From Gottfriedia sp049568075 (GTDB taxonomy: Bacteria; Bacillota; Bacilli; Bacillales; Bacillaceae_G): DNA of 64,000 nt. The first letter of the stretch is position 1; every line of letters starts with the position of its first letter. Positions 18,548-28,656 of the stretch are shown one piece after another. The notes under the pieces are model-generated. The model searched no databases. It saw nothing but the letters and a program-made list of their open reading frames with translations, and had not been told where the DNA came from. Both the position numbers and the translations under genes were made by a program. Where the stretch lies: NCBI GenBank assembly GCA_049568075.1, contig CP144911.1, one strand, 5' to 3'.

Positions 18548-19072
18548 TTATTCGGTAGGGATTCTTGTTAGTTCAATTCCATATTTTTTAAAATACTCAA
18601 TTGAATAATCATCCGGATAGCCTACATTATATACAACTCTAGTAATCCCCGCTCCATTTATCATTTTCGCACAAGCTCGACACGGTGCAGTTGTACAATA
18701 AATTGTCCAATTATCACCTTTCGTTTTTTGAATCCCTGATTGTACTAATTGATAAATCGCATTTTCTTCAGCATGGAAAGCATCACAAGGATACTGATCT
18801 GAGTATTTGCCACTATCTAATAACCCTTCCTGGCGAGCAGCAAAGCGTGGACATCCTCCATCAATACAATGCTTAGCACCTTTCGGGTATCCATTATACC
18901 CAGAAGCAATTATTCTATTATCACTTACAATAACTGCTCCAACCCTTCTACTTCCGCAAGTTGAACGAAGAGAAGTTATAAATGCCTGTCCTAAAAAATA
19001 AGAGTCCCAATCATCGCGAGTTCCTAAAGGAATTGAATCTACTAATTGAATTATTCTCTGTAAAATTTGCAT
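18548..19072 (-). CDS. dCMP deaminase family protein (ComEB-like)
   Basis: 174 residues. Zinc-dependent cytidine/deoxycytidylate deaminase fold with the catalytic motif HAEENA (about 100-105) and the paired zinc cysteines in TTAPCRACAKMI (about 127-138). An additional stretch HCIDGGCPRFAARQ between them and the N-terminus is typical of dCMP deaminases, which bind a second zinc. The expected reaction is dCMP to dUMP for dTTP supply. Related to ComEB of B. subtilis but not in a comE operon here, so it may be a paralogue. It is a stand-alone gene. Confidence 0.85.
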   Translation of the reverse strand: MQILQRIIQLVDSIPLGTRDDWDSYFLGQAFITSLRSTCGSRRVGAVIVSDNRIIASGYNGYPKGAKHCIDGGCPRFAARQEGLLDSGKYSDQYPCDAFHAEENAIYQLVQSGIQKTKGDNWTIYCTTAPCRACAKMINGAGITRVVYNVGYPDDYSIEYFKKYGIELTRIPTE

Positions 19073-19163
19073 GGTATCCCTTCTCTCTGTTCACTATTAT
19101 TTATTTAAAATTATAGCATAATAATATGGGGAAGGTTGAGTTAGAAGTAAAGTATTGAGCATA

Positions 19164-19192
19164 ACAAAAAGAGCGTAAATTTACTTACGCCC
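19164..19192 (-). terminator. Terminator after the broken small gene
   Basis: On the minus strand GGGCGTAA and TTACGCTC pair around six bases, followed by TTTTTG. It lies 15 bases beyond the stop codon of the pseudogene. Confidence 0.7.
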
Positions 19193-19206
19193 TTCAAGGT
19201 ATTTTA

Positions 19207-19597
19207 TCAATCATAGTATGCAGCTGTTACATAACCTTTACCACTAGAAAATTTTACTGTGATATAAAATTCAGCACCGTTCCCACCATCTAAATATCTA
19301 TTTAAATTCCTCCATGTAAGTATTTTCCCATCTGAGGATATTTCAGTTGGTGCTCCTACAATTTGTGATGTGCCACCATCGGACTCTCTGAGAGTTACCT
19401 GTAATTTTCCACCTGTTGAATTACTATTAATTCTTACTTAAAAATCTCCTCCACCTGATTTAGATGATTGATGGAAATCTCCAAGCTTTAGTGCTATCTA
19501 CATAAATACTAGGATTAGCACCTTTATAATCCCAAATACCGGCTACTAAAGGAACAGCTACAGTTGAATGTGTATAATTATCTTTTTTTAGTCCCAT
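19207..19597 (-). pseudogene. Broken gene for a small beta-rich protein
   Basis: From ATG at 19597 the frame reads MGLKKDNYTHSTVAVPLVAG and then ends early near DSTKAWRFPSII. A different frame continues GDFHQSSKSGGGDF, meets a stop, and then reads on as VRINSNSTGGKLQVTLRESD to TAAYYD and a final stop at 19207. Thus a frameshift and a nonsense change lie within about 45 bases. The combined product would be about 130 residues, rich in Thr, Ser and Gly with alternating beta-strand pattern, no signal peptide and no family that I recognise. An AGGA motif precedes the start and a good terminator follows, so this was once a real gene. Confidence 0.55.
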
Positions 19598-19988
19598 TTT
19601 TAACGCTATCCTAATTCAGTAAATTTTAACAATCAATGTTAATACCACTAGATTATAATTTTCTAACAACTAATTATTGAGCACATATCAATATATTTGT
19701 GAATGTTTACACAATAAATTGTTCATATATAGAAAAAATTCAGCTATTACCTGTTTCTTGGAACTTAATACTTCCTATTTTTCTCTGTTCATTCAAGAAA
19801 AAAGAGGTTTTTAATAATATCACCTATTTATTTGTGGCAATAAAAAAGGATAGTTAATCCAAATTATAGTGACATTTTATTAGCTATTAATTTAGAGTTA
19901 TAATCGTATACAAAAGTTTTAAAATTATAATCGAGAATAAACAATGGCTATGTATAGGAAAACTCTCATTCTCTTTTCAAATATTTTG
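19598..19988. other. AT-rich intergenic region
   Basis: About 390 bases between the broken small gene and the rodA-like pseudogene. It is very AT-rich and shows no open frame with a ribosome site; it must include the old promoter of the small gene. I see nothing else. Confidence 0.4.
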
Positions 19989-21196
19989 TTATCCATACTT
20001 CCCTCCCGACAAACTATGGAATATGTATCCATTATAAGAATTCCTAACTGATTGTGTTAATCCTATTAAGATCATATTTGATAACAGTGAACTCCCACCA
20101 TAACTTAAAAATGGTAGCGTAATACCTGTTACAGGTAGCAAACCTATTGTCATTCCTATATTTTGAAAGATTTGAAAAGCTAATACCGATACCGTACCTA
20201 CACAAATCAAAGTTCCAAACAAATTATTGGCATTTTTCAATGCATCTAAAGAAATACTCACTATTCTACTTAGCAATAGAAAAAACAAAGCTATGCATAA
20301 GCACCTCCAACAAATCCAAACTCTTCACCTATATTGGCAAAAATAAAATCAGTATGTTCTTCTGGGATGTAGACAACTCCATTTAAGTATCCTTTTCCAG
20401 AAGGTTGGCCAGTACCAATTGCAAGTAAGCCCTGTTTTGTTTGAAATCCAGCATCACTATGCTCAAATGGATTTAACCAGCCTTCAATTCTACTTCTCTG
20501 ATGAGGCATTAATAAAGATAATATTCTTACTTCAAAGTAATTCGGAAATTTAGTTAACATAACTAAAAGAGTAGATATCATAAGTGTAGGAATTGATATT
20601 AAAAATAACACAATTGATGTTTTAATCTTAGAACACAATATGATGGAGAAAATAATGACTAGAAAAATCATAGTCATTCCAGTGTCGGGTTGTTTAAGAA
20701 CAATTAAAGAAGGTGGCAACGAAATAAGTAGAATTTTACATAACAATATTAAATCCGTTTTTACATTGTTTATTTTAAATATCTTATTATGTTTATCTAC
20801 CAACGCACTAATACTTATAAGCAAACTTATCTTCATAAATTCTGAAGGTTGAAATGAACCAATAAACGGTAGCTGAAACCATGCTTTTGCCCCGTTAACT
20901 GGTCTTGCAATACTTTCAGGAGCAAATATTAAAACAATTAAAAATACAATACTTGTTCCATAAATAATCCAGTTTACCCTTTTGATTCGATTAAGATCAA
21001 TTTTCGCAACTAATAGAGATACTGTAAGTGCAATGAAATAAAAAATACTTTGCCTTACTACAAAACTTCCCTGATACTGACCACTTTTACTAGCCGAATA
21101 GATCGTAATTATACTAGTAAACATTAAACAAAACATTAAAATTAGCATTATAAAGTCGTAGGATTTAATAAGATCTTTTTTAGGATTCATACTCAA
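19989..21196 (-). pseudogene. RodA/FtsW/SpoVE-family protein interrupted by one frameshift
   Basis: The first 301 codons (21196 to 20291) code for a SEDS protein: several membrane spans, PVNGAKAWFQLPFIGSFQPSE, LKQPDTGM and GYLNGVVYIPEEHTDFIFANIGEEFGFVGG, all hallmarks of the peptidoglycan glycosyltransferase family. The frame then stops at GGAYA. The neighbouring frame continues without gap as CIALFFLLLSRIVSI, then QNIGMTIGLLPVTGITLPFLSYGGSSLL and the family C-terminus, ending at 19989. Together this makes about 400 residues, the normal length, so a single base change near 20290-20300 breaks it. It may be true decay or a sequencing error. The typical housekeeping rodA and ftsW would be elsewhere; this is an extra copy. 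Confidence 0.85.
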
Positions 21197-21358
21197 AGTC
21201 CTCTAACATTCATTTCTTTTAACCATTATACTAATTGCTTGATTCCATTTACTACGGAACAAGCTGATGTTTCGAAAAACGTTCTATTTTTAGACATACT
21301 ATAGACAAAAGTAATTTTTATCTTTTGATGATAAATAAGAAATGAAATGTAATACAAA

Positions 21359-21399
21359 GAAAACCCCACAAAGAATTAATTTCTTCGTGGGGTTTTTTC
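21359..21399 (-). terminator. Terminator after the P5C dehydrogenase gene
   Basis: AAACCCCAC and GTGGGGTTTT form the base of a stem, with further pairing AAAGAA/TTCTTC inside. T-runs flank it on both strands. It lies about 40 bases past the stop of the dehydrogenase gene. Confidence 0.85.
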
Positions 21400-21439
21400 T
21401 ATTAAAGGATGTTTATAAAACAAACCTTTACTCTATTTA

Positions 21440-22987
21440 TTAAAGCATTTCTGAAGTTGTTTTACCTTGCATGTGAAGAACTAGGTAGTCTGGTCCGCCT
21501 GCTTTTGAGTCAGTACCTGACATGTTAAATCCACCAAATGGTTGGTAACCAACGATTGCACCAGTACATCCACGGTTGAAGTATAAGTTACCAGCGTGGA
21601 AGTCTTCACGTGCTTTTTCGATGTTTGCACGGTTGTTAGAGATTACAGCACCTGTTAAACCGTATTCAGTGTTGTTAGCAATTTCTAAAGCGTGATCAAA
21701 GTCTTTAGCTTTGCAGAATGCTACAACTGGTCCAAAGATTTCTTCTTTCATTAAACGAGCATCTTCAGCAACGTCAGCAACGATAGTTGGTTTGATGAAC
21801 CAACCAGTAGAATCGTCTCCTTCTCCACCTGTTACTACACGGCCTTCTTCACGTCCGATTTGTACGTAGCTCATTACTTTATTGAAAGCAGCTTGGTCAT
21901 TAACTGGACCCATGTAAGTTGAACGATCTTCTGGGTTTCCAACAGTTAATTCGTTTGTTAATTCGATTGCACGAGCAAGAACTTGATCATACACATCTTG
22001 GTGAATTACTGCACGAGAACATGCTGAACATTTTTGACCAGAGAATCCGAATGCAGAAGAAACGATTGATTTAGCAGCTAATTCTAAATCAGCTTCTTTA
22101 TCAACTACCATTGTGTCTTTACCGCCCATTTCAGCGATTACACGTTTTAACCAGATTTGACCTGGGTTTACTTTTGCAGCGCGCTCATAAATACGGATAC
22201 CTACTTCTTTAGAACCAGTAAAGCTGATGAAACGAGTGCGTGGGTGATCAACTAAGTAATCTCCTACTTCAGCACCACTACCTGGTACGAAGTTTACTAC
22301 TCCTGCAGGTAATCCAGCTTCTTCTAATACTTCTAAGAATTTGTAAGCAACTACTGGAGTAGTACTTGCTGGTTTTAATAGAACAGTGTTACCTGTTACT
22401 ACAGCTGCTACAGTTGTTCCAGCCATGATTGCAAATGGGAAGTTCCAAGGAGAGATTACAACACCAACTCCTAATGGAATGTAGTTGAAACGGTTATATT
22501 CACCAGGACGGCTTTCAACAGGAATTCCGTCTTTTAATTGTAACATTTGACGAGCATAGAACTCTAAGAAATCAATTGCTTCAGCTGTATCAGCATCTGC
22601 TTCATTCCAAGGTTTACCAGCTTCTTTAGTTAATAAAGCTGAGAATTCGTGTTTACGACGACGAATAATTGCAGCCGCACGGAATAAGATGTCAGCACGA
22701 ACTTCAGGTTTAACTTTTTTCCATGTATTAAAAGTTGTATCAGCAATTTGCATAGCTTTTTCAGCTAAGTCACGGCTTGCTTTAGATACAGAACCAATAA
22801 CTTCTTTATGATTTGAAGGATTTACAGATACGATCTGTTCTTCAGTAAAGATACGCTCTCCACCAATGATTAGTGGATATTTTTCACCTAAATAAGATGA
22901 AACTTTTGCTAATCCTTGTTTGTATTGTTCTTGATTTTCCTCTAAGCCAAAGTTTGTAAATGGCTCATGTTTGTAAGGTATAACCAT
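21440..22987 (-). CDS. rocA: L-glutamate gamma-semialdehyde (1-pyrroline-5-carboxylate) dehydrogenase
   Basis: 515 residues, exactly the usual RocA/PutC length. Aldehyde dehydrogenase fold: NAD-binding region WNFPFAIMAGT and FTGSKEVG, catalytic Glu in VIAEMGGKD and catalytic Cys in FGFSGQKCSACSR. N-terminus MVIPYKHEPFTNFG is typical of the bacillar enzyme. It oxidises glutamate semialdehyde to glutamate with NAD+ in proline and arginine degradation. No proline dehydrogenase or arginase is adjacent, so whether it is RocA or PutC cannot be told from context. In B. subtilis a proline transporter occupies the comparable interval between camS and gatC. Confidence 0.93.
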   Translation of the reverse strand: MVIPYKHEPFTNFGLEENQEQYKQGLAKVSSYLGEKYPLIIGGERIFTEEQIVSVNPSNHKEVIGSVSKASRDLAEKAMQIADTTFNTWKKVKPEVRADILFRAAAIIRRRKHEFSALLTKEAGKPWNEADADTAEAIDFLEFYARQMLQLKDGIPVESRPGEYNRFNYIPLGVGVVISPWNFPFAIMAGTTVAAVVTGNTVLLKPASTTPVVAYKFLEVLEEAGLPAGVVNFVPGSGAEVGDYLVDHPRTRFISFTGSKEVGIRIYERAAKVNPGQIWLKRVIAEMGGKDTMVVDKEADLELAAKSIVSSAFGFSGQKCSACSRAVIHQDVYDQVLARAIELTNELTVGNPEDRSTYMGPVNDQAAFNKVMSYVQIGREEGRVVTGGEGDDSTGWFIKPTIVADVAEDARLMKEEIFGPVVAFCKAKDFDHALEIANNTEYGLTGAVISNNRANIEKAREDFHAGNLYFNRGCTGAIVGYQPFGGFNMSGTDSKAGGPDYLVLHMQGKTTSEML

Positions 22988-23164
22988 TGAATAAATCCCC
23001 CTTTAGTTTGAAAATAGCAACAACTGTAACCGTTTTTCTATCAGTGTTTTCAGTCAATTGCTAGTAGAATAACTACTGTATAAAAAACTCACATTTACAT
23101 AATACAATATTCCTATATATTCTTCAAATATGAAACGCTTACAGATTCTTCCCTTATATTAAAA

Positions 23165-23191
23165 AAAAGGAAGAGTTGTCCTCTTCCTTTT
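23165..23191 (-). terminator. Terminator overlapping the camS stop
   Basis: AAAAGGAAGAG and CTCTTCCTTTT form an 11-bp stem with a short loop, followed on the minus strand by further T. The stem begins within the camS stop codon. Confidence 0.8.
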
Positions 23192-24392
23192 AGTTATAAA
23201 TATGCACACTTGGTTCCTTAGCATCTACATCTTTTACGATGAGTGCTTCCTGTCCATTTGATGAGAATATATTCGTCTCAACCTTTAAGTATGAAGGGAA
23301 ATGGTCCATCATAAGTCCCGCTACATATTGAGTAAAAGCTATGACTTCTGCCTTACCATAAAATTGCATAGGTATATCAATTTTTAGTTGTATTAATTCA
23401 TTATCCTTATAAAAACCAGTACCTACAACACCAGTATAATTCGGAAAATAATTTTCTATATCTGATTTAAAATTAACCATTTTCATTGCATCATCTCGGT
23501 AATCTGCAGTTGCAGCAGCTGAAGGGAATAAATAGTATTTCTCATTTATTTTATCCCAGTTGCTAATTGAGAAGTTATTTCCAGACACTGAAGTCATAGC
23601 AACATAGTTTCCAGGTACTACAGATGACTGACTTTGCTGACGGAAAATAGCAAATGTGATTGGTATATCTTTAAATTCGTCCATTTTTCGCATTCGCGTT
23701 AAAATTTCTTGCGCGATCGCTTTACCTTGTTTAATCATTTCATCTTGAGGAATTTTAAGCTCTCTTGGGTAGCCGTGCTCCTCTTGATAATAATAAACAG
23801 AGTTCATTGCTAAACCAATTGCTACGCCCTCAACTTTAACTTCTTTACCTTCCTTTTTTAGATAATCTTGCTCTAAAATAGAATTTAAAAAAATCGGAGC
23901 TTGTTTAGCTTTTTGATCTTCAGTAAGATTTTTTGTGTCCGTTTGAATTGGATTCAATCCATCATTTGTAATCGAATTCGGTTTTAAATTTGCCGCTTTT
24001 AGTGCATCTTGTTTTTGTTTAAATTGTGAAGGAGTATACTTCCTTTTTAGCCAAGATTCCACCGTTTTTTTACTTAATAATTGTCCTTCTTGATACAGAT
24101 AATCTTTTGTTGAATATTGCTCTTGTACAATTCGCATTAAACCTAATTCAAATTCACTAATATCAAGTCTATTATCGATATTCGCAACGACAGCACCTCT
24201 TGTTTTACTCGGTTTAAATGGAAGTATTGTCTTGTAGTAATCATTTGAAATTGAATAACGGGGAATAATTGCGTCTTCCCCTTTTTTGTTATTGCTCTCT
24301 TGTACAACCTTATCTTCATTCTTTATTGATAATGAACAGCCAGATAAGATGAGCGAAAAACAACATAGGAGCATTCCTATACGTTTTTTCAT
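23190..24392 (-). CDS. camS: CamS family sex-pheromone-type lipoprotein
   Basis: 400 residues. Lipoprotein signal MKKRIGMLLCCFSLILSGCS with the lipobox LSGC, Cys about residue 19. The body carries family sequence such as RGAVVANIDNRLDISEFELGLMRI and the C-terminal SYLKVETNIFSSNGQEALI. Family members are surface lipoproteins; processing of the signal peptide in enterococci and staphylococci yields a peptide with pheromone activity, but the function of the mature protein is not known. It is the last gene of the pcrB-pcrA-ligA-camS series, as in B. subtilis (YerH), 69 bases after ligA. Confidence 0.93.
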   Translation of the reverse strand: MKKRIGMLLCCFSLILSGCSLSIKNEDKVVQESNNKKGEDAIIPRYSISNDYYKTILPFKPSKTRGAVVANIDNRLDISEFELGLMRIVQEQYSTKDYLYQEGQLLSKKTVESWLKRKYTPSQFKQKQDALKAANLKPNSITNDGLNPIQTDTKNLTEDQKAKQAPIFLNSILEQDYLKKEGKEVKVEGVAIGLAMNSVYYYQEEHGYPRELKIPQDEMIKQGKAIAQEILTRMRKMDEFKDIPITFAIFRQQSQSSVVPGNYVAMTSVSGNNFSISNWDKINEKYYLFPSAAATADYRDDAMKMVNFKSDIENYFPNYTGVVGTGFYKDNELIQLKIDIPMQFYGKAEVIAFTQYVAGLMMDHFPSYLKVETNIFSSNGQEALIVKDVDAKEPSVHIYN

Positions 24393-24461
24393 CTAACTCA
24401 CACCTTCTACTTATTAAGTGAACGAACTACTATTATTAATCCGTCCTCTAGTTGATTGAAA

Positions 24462-26462
24462 TTATTGTGGTTGAAGCTCTTTAATCATTCTCTCTTCATC
24501 CCAAATCTCGATATTTAATTTTCGTGCAGCATCTAATTTTGATCCAGCTGCTTCACCTGCAATGACTAGATCAGTACTCTTACTAACACTTCCTGCTACT
24601 TTTGCGCCAAGTGCTTCTAACTGTTTCTTAGCCTCACTTCTAGTCATCTGTTCTAGCTTACCAGTTAATACTACTGTTTTACCAGCAAAAAGAGAATCCA
24701 TAATAATATTTTCTACTTGAATCCCTTTATATTCAGTATTTACTCCAACAGTTTTAAACGTTGAAATAAGTTCTTTTACTTCGTCTTGTGAAAAATAATC
24801 ATTAATTGACTGGGCCATTTTAGAACCAATTTCATTAATTCCGGTTATTTCCTCAACCGATGCTTCCATCAGTCGATCAATTGTTTGGAAATGTTGAGCT
24901 AATGTTTTTGCTGCTTTAGCTCCAACATGACGAATACCTAAACCAAATAATAATTTTTCAAGTGAATTTTCTTTAGAAGCTTGAATTGCAGAAATTAATT
25001 TATCTGCTGACTTTTCTCCAAATCGTTCAAGTGATAATAATTGTTCTTTCGTTAGAATATAAAGATCTGTAAATGTCTTAATCAAATTAGCATCGAATAG
25101 TTGTGATACTACTCTTTCACCTAGACCCTCGATATTCATTGCATCACGAGACGCAAAATGAATTAATCCTTCACGAATTTGAGATGGACAGAAGGGATTT
25201 ACACAACGTAGTGCTACTTCACCTGTCACTCTTATTAACTCATGATCACATGAAGGGCAGTGAGTTGGCATTGCAAAAGGCTGTTCATCACCAGTACGAC
25301 GATCTAATAGTACATTTACTACTTCAGGAATAATATCTCCAGCTTTGCGAATAACGACTGTGTCACCAATTCGAATGTCTTTTTCTTTAATTAAATCTTC
25401 ATTATGAAGCGATGCACGTTTTACTACTGTACCTGCAACACGAACAGGTTCTAAAATTGCAGTCGGTGTTACCACACCTGTACGACCAACACTTAATTCG
25501 ATATCGACTAATTTGGTTACTACCTCTTCAGCTGGGAACTTATATGCAATAGCCCATCTTGGTACTTTTGCTGTTGATCCTAACTTTTTCTGAATACTGT
25601 ATTCATCCACTTTTATGACAATTCCATCAATCTCATAAGGCAATGATGGGCGTTTTTCTTTCCATTCTTCAACGTATTCAATTACTTCTTCGATTGTATG
25701 GCATGTTTTGCGGAAAGTATTTGTTTTAAATCCAAGTTTGTGAAGATAGTCTAATGCTTCGCTATGCTTTTGAATTGAAAATTCCTCAGCTGTTGGGAAT
25801 CCATAAACGAAGAACGATAAATCTCTCTTTGCAACAATTTTCGGGTCAAGTTGGCGTAATGAACCAGCCGCTGCATTTCTTGGATTTGCAAATAATTCTT
25901 CCCCATTCTTTTCACGCGATTCATTAACCTTTTCGAAGCTAGCTTTTGGCATGAATGCTTCACCACGAGCTTCTATTGTAATTGGCTCAGAAAGTCTTAA
26001 TGGAATTGCTTTAATCGTCTTTAAATTATGCGTAATATCTTCTCCAACTGTACCATCACCACGAGTTGCACCTTTGACAAACAATCCATTTTCATATTGA
26101 AGTGAAACCGCTAAGCCGTCTATTTTAAGTTCACAAACATAAGATACTCCCGCAGAATCCTGTCTAATTCTTTGGTCGAAATCTCTTAAATCTCCTTCAT
26201 TAAACGCATTTCCTAGGCTTAACATTGGATGACTATGAACGACTTTTTCGAACAAATCAATTGCCTGTCCACCTATACGTTGTGATGGAGAATCAGGTGT
26301 TAACAGAGTTGGATATTGTTCTTCTAATTCAATTAATTCATGTAATAGTGAGTCATACTCGGCATCTGGCACTGATGGCTGATCTAATACATAATACTCA
26401 TAGTTGTATTGATTTAATTTTGTTCTTAGTTCTTCAACTTTATCAATGATTTTTTGGTCCAA
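24462..26462 (-). CDS. ligA: NAD-dependent DNA ligase
   Basis: 666 residues from a TTG at 26462, which has GGGATGGAG five bases upstream and gives MDQKIIDKVEELRTKLNQ, matching the family start and length. A second TTG at 26501 would add 13 residues but lies inside pcrA and has no ribosome site. Domains in order: Ia and adenylation domain (about 1-315) with the nucleotide-accepting Lys in ELKIDGLAVS, OB fold, zinc finger CPSCD...CVNPFCPSQ (about 395-420), helix-hairpin-helix region (about 430-580), and C-terminal BRCT domain (KTVVLTGKLEQMTR onward). It seals nicks during replication and repair. It starts 17 bases after the pcrA stop. Confidence 0.96.
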   Translation of the reverse strand: MDQKIIDKVEELRTKLNQYNYEYYVLDQPSVPDAEYDSLLHELIELEEQYPTLLTPDSPSQRIGGQAIDLFEKVVHSHPMLSLGNAFNEGDLRDFDQRIRQDSAGVSYVCELKIDGLAVSLQYENGLFVKGATRGDGTVGEDITHNLKTIKAIPLRLSEPITIEARGEAFMPKASFEKVNESREKNGEELFANPRNAAAGSLRQLDPKIVAKRDLSFFVYGFPTAEEFSIQKHSEALDYLHKLGFKTNTFRKTCHTIEEVIEYVEEWKEKRPSLPYEIDGIVIKVDEYSIQKKLGSTAKVPRWAIAYKFPAEEVVTKLVDIELSVGRTGVVTPTAILEPVRVAGTVVKRASLHNEDLIKEKDIRIGDTVVIRKAGDIIPEVVNVLLDRRTGDEQPFAMPTHCPSCDHELIRVTGEVALRCVNPFCPSQIREGLIHFASRDAMNIEGLGERVVSQLFDANLIKTFTDLYILTKEQLLSLERFGEKSADKLISAIQASKENSLEKLLFGLGIRHVGAKAAKTLAQHFQTIDRLMEASVEEITGINEIGSKMAQSINDYFSQDEVKELISTFKTVGVNTEYKGIQVENIIMDSLFAGKTVVLTGKLEQMTRSEAKKQLEALGAKVAGSVSKSTDLVIAGEAAGSKLDAARKLNIEIWDEERMIKELQPQ

Positions 26463-26478
26463 GAGCTCTCCATCCCTT

Positions 26479-28656
26479 CTATGCTTTCGTAATTGGAGCA
26501 AATTTTGCTAATAAACGCTTAATACCAACAGGACTTGGGAATGCAATATCTAACTCCATTGCTTCGCCTTCTCCTTTTACACTTACAACTGTACCAATTC
26601 CCCATTTACCATGAGAAGCTTTATCTCCAACTCTCCAACCTAGTGACTCTCCACCTGTTGTTTTCATTGCCACCGCTGGTCTAGATACAGCACGGCGCTC
26701 AGTTACTACTTTCTTATTAGCACGATCTAATAGCTCATCAGGAATTTCATTAATAAAGCGAGATTCTTGGTTTACACTAGTGCGACCATAAAGTGTACGT
26801 GTTTGAGCATTTGTAATATATAAATTCTTTTCAGCACGTGTTATTCCTACATATGCTAATCGTCTTTCTTCTTCCATTTCTTCTTCGTCCATTAAAGAAC
26901 GGCTATGTGGGAAAATACCTTCTTCCAAACCGATTAGAAACACTACTGGGAACTCTAATCCTTTTGCAGAGTGAAGCGTCATAAGGATAACCTCATCTGC
27001 TTGTGACTCTTCTTTATCGGCTTGATCGATATCAGATACTAAAGCTAAATCAGTTAAAAATGATACTAAACTTTTATCTTCACTGCTTTCTTCAAAAGCG
27101 TTTGTAACTGTTAAAAACTCTTCAATATTTTCAATTCTTGAAGCAGATTCAATAGTATTTTCATCTTTTAACACTTGGATATAGCCTGTTTTATCAAGAA
27201 CTTCCTCAACAAGCTCGGTAACTGATAAATAATCCAACATTTGCTGCCAGTTTTTAGCCATAGCATGGAAATCTCCAATTGCTTTCGTAATTTTTCCACT
27301 TAATCCAACGAAGTCAATTTGCTCTAAAGTATCTGACAGAGATAGGTCATTCATTATGCTATAGTTAATAATTTTATCTACAGATGCCGCTCCCACACCA
27401 CGTTTTGGGACATTAATAATTCTTGAAAAACTAATCTCATCATCTGGATTTGCAATAAATCTTAAGTAAGCAAGTATATCTTTAATCTCTTTACGATCAT
27501 AGAACTTTACTCCGCCGACCATTTTATAAGGAATATTAGACTTAACTAAAACTTCCTCCATTGCACGTGATTGCGCATTCGTACGATAAAGAATAGCAAC
27601 ATCACCATATTGATGAACTCCTTCTTTTTTCCACTCGGCTAGCTTTCCAGCCACAAAATATCCTTCGTCCTGTTCTGAGGCAGCTCTAAAATAATGTATC
27701 GGTGTACCTTGTCCATTTTCTGTCCAAAGCTTTTTCGCTTTACGGTTTGAATTGTTCGTGATAACTGCGTTAGCAGCATCTAGAATCGTTTGAGTCGAAC
27801 GGTAATTTTGTTCTAACAGAATTACTTGTGCTTTATCATAATCTTTTTCGAATGAAAGAATATTAGAAATATCTGCTCCACGCCAGCGATAAATTGATTG
27901 ATCTGAATCACCAACTACACAAATATTTTTAAATTGCTCGGCAAGCAATTTTACAATTTTATACTGAGCATGATTAGTATCTTGATACTCATCCACGTGA
28001 ATATATTGAAATTTTCGTTGATAATATTGTAGTACTTCTGGAACACGTTCAAATAAATTAATTGTCATCATAATTAAATCGTCGAAGTCTAATGAATGAT
28101 TTTTACGTAGTCGATCTTGATAAGATGCATAAATTTCTCCAACAACTTTTTCAAATGGAGTAAAAGCATCTCTTGAATAATCTGCAGCAGTTTGCAGTTC
28201 ATTTTTTGCACTACTAATAGAACCTAGAATACTACGAGGATCAAATTTCTTTGAATCTAAGTTTTTCTCTTTCAGAATATTTTTTATGACTGTTAATTGG
28301 TCAGTTGTATCTAATATAGAAAAGCTTCTGTTAAAGCCAATTCGATCAATATCTCTACGAAGAATGCGCACACACATTGAGTGGAATGTGGAAACCCAAA
28401 TATCTTCTGCATCTTTTCCAACTAGATTAAATATACGCTCTCTCATCTCTCTAGCTGCTTTATTTGTAAAGGTGATCGCAAGTATATTCCATGGAGCGAC
28501 ACCTTTTTCTCCTAATAAATAAGCAATTCGATGTGTTAGTACACGAGTTTTACCTGAACCTGCTCCAGCCATAATTAATAAAGGACCATCAACCGTTTTA
28601 ACGGCTTCTTTTTGCATTGGATTTAAACCTTGCAATAATTCTTCTGCTGTTTTCAT
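26479..28656 (-). CDS. pcrA: ATP-dependent DNA helicase PcrA
   Basis: 725 residues. Superfamily 1A (UvrD-like) helicase: Walker A in MAGAGSGKTRVLTHR (about 30-44), motif Ia ITFTNKAAREM, Walker B VDEYQDTNHAQY, motif III GDSDQSIYRWRGAD, motif IV EQNYRST, motif V LMTLHSAKGLEFPVVF and motif VI RRLAYVGITRAEK. The C-terminal Tudor-like tail (VGDKASHGKWGIGTVVSV) binds RNA polymerase in characterised homologues. It is essential in Bacillus for removing recombination intermediates. ATG overlaps the pcrB stop by one base, so the two are translationally coupled. Confidence 0.97.
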   Translation of the reverse strand: MKTAEELLQGLNPMQKEAVKTVDGPLLIMAGAGSGKTRVLTHRIAYLLGEKGVAPWNILAITFTNKAAREMRERIFNLVGKDAEDIWVSTFHSMCVRILRRDIDRIGFNRSFSILDTTDQLTVIKNILKEKNLDSKKFDPRSILGSISSAKNELQTAADYSRDAFTPFEKVVGEIYASYQDRLRKNHSLDFDDLIMMTINLFERVPEVLQYYQRKFQYIHVDEYQDTNHAQYKIVKLLAEQFKNICVVGDSDQSIYRWRGADISNILSFEKDYDKAQVILLEQNYRSTQTILDAANAVITNNSNRKAKKLWTENGQGTPIHYFRAASEQDEGYFVAGKLAEWKKEGVHQYGDVAILYRTNAQSRAMEEVLVKSNIPYKMVGGVKFYDRKEIKDILAYLRFIANPDDEISFSRIINVPKRGVGAASVDKIINYSIMNDLSLSDTLEQIDFVGLSGKITKAIGDFHAMAKNWQQMLDYLSVTELVEEVLDKTGYIQVLKDENTIESASRIENIEEFLTVTNAFEESSEDKSLVSFLTDLALVSDIDQADKEESQADEVILMTLHSAKGLEFPVVFLIGLEEGIFPHSRSLMDEEEMEEERRLAYVGITRAEKNLYITNAQTRTLYGRTSVNQESRFINEIPDELLDRANKKVVTERRAVSRPAVAMKTTGGESLGWRVGDKASHGKWGIGTVVSVKGEGEAMELDIAFPSPVGIKRLLAKFAPITKA

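Noticed and set aside
20640..20852. Plus-strand frame opposite the SEDS pseudogene
   Set aside because: Its sequence is the complement of membrane-span codons and it has no ribosome site.
23105..23145. Catabolite-response-like sequence TGAAACGCTTACA upstream of the P5C dehydrogenase gene
   Set aside because: It is one base too short for the 14-base cre consensus; not enough to call a site.
25751..25966. Minus-strand frame of 71 codons inside ligA
   Set aside because: It is an out-of-frame shadow of the ligase coding sequence.
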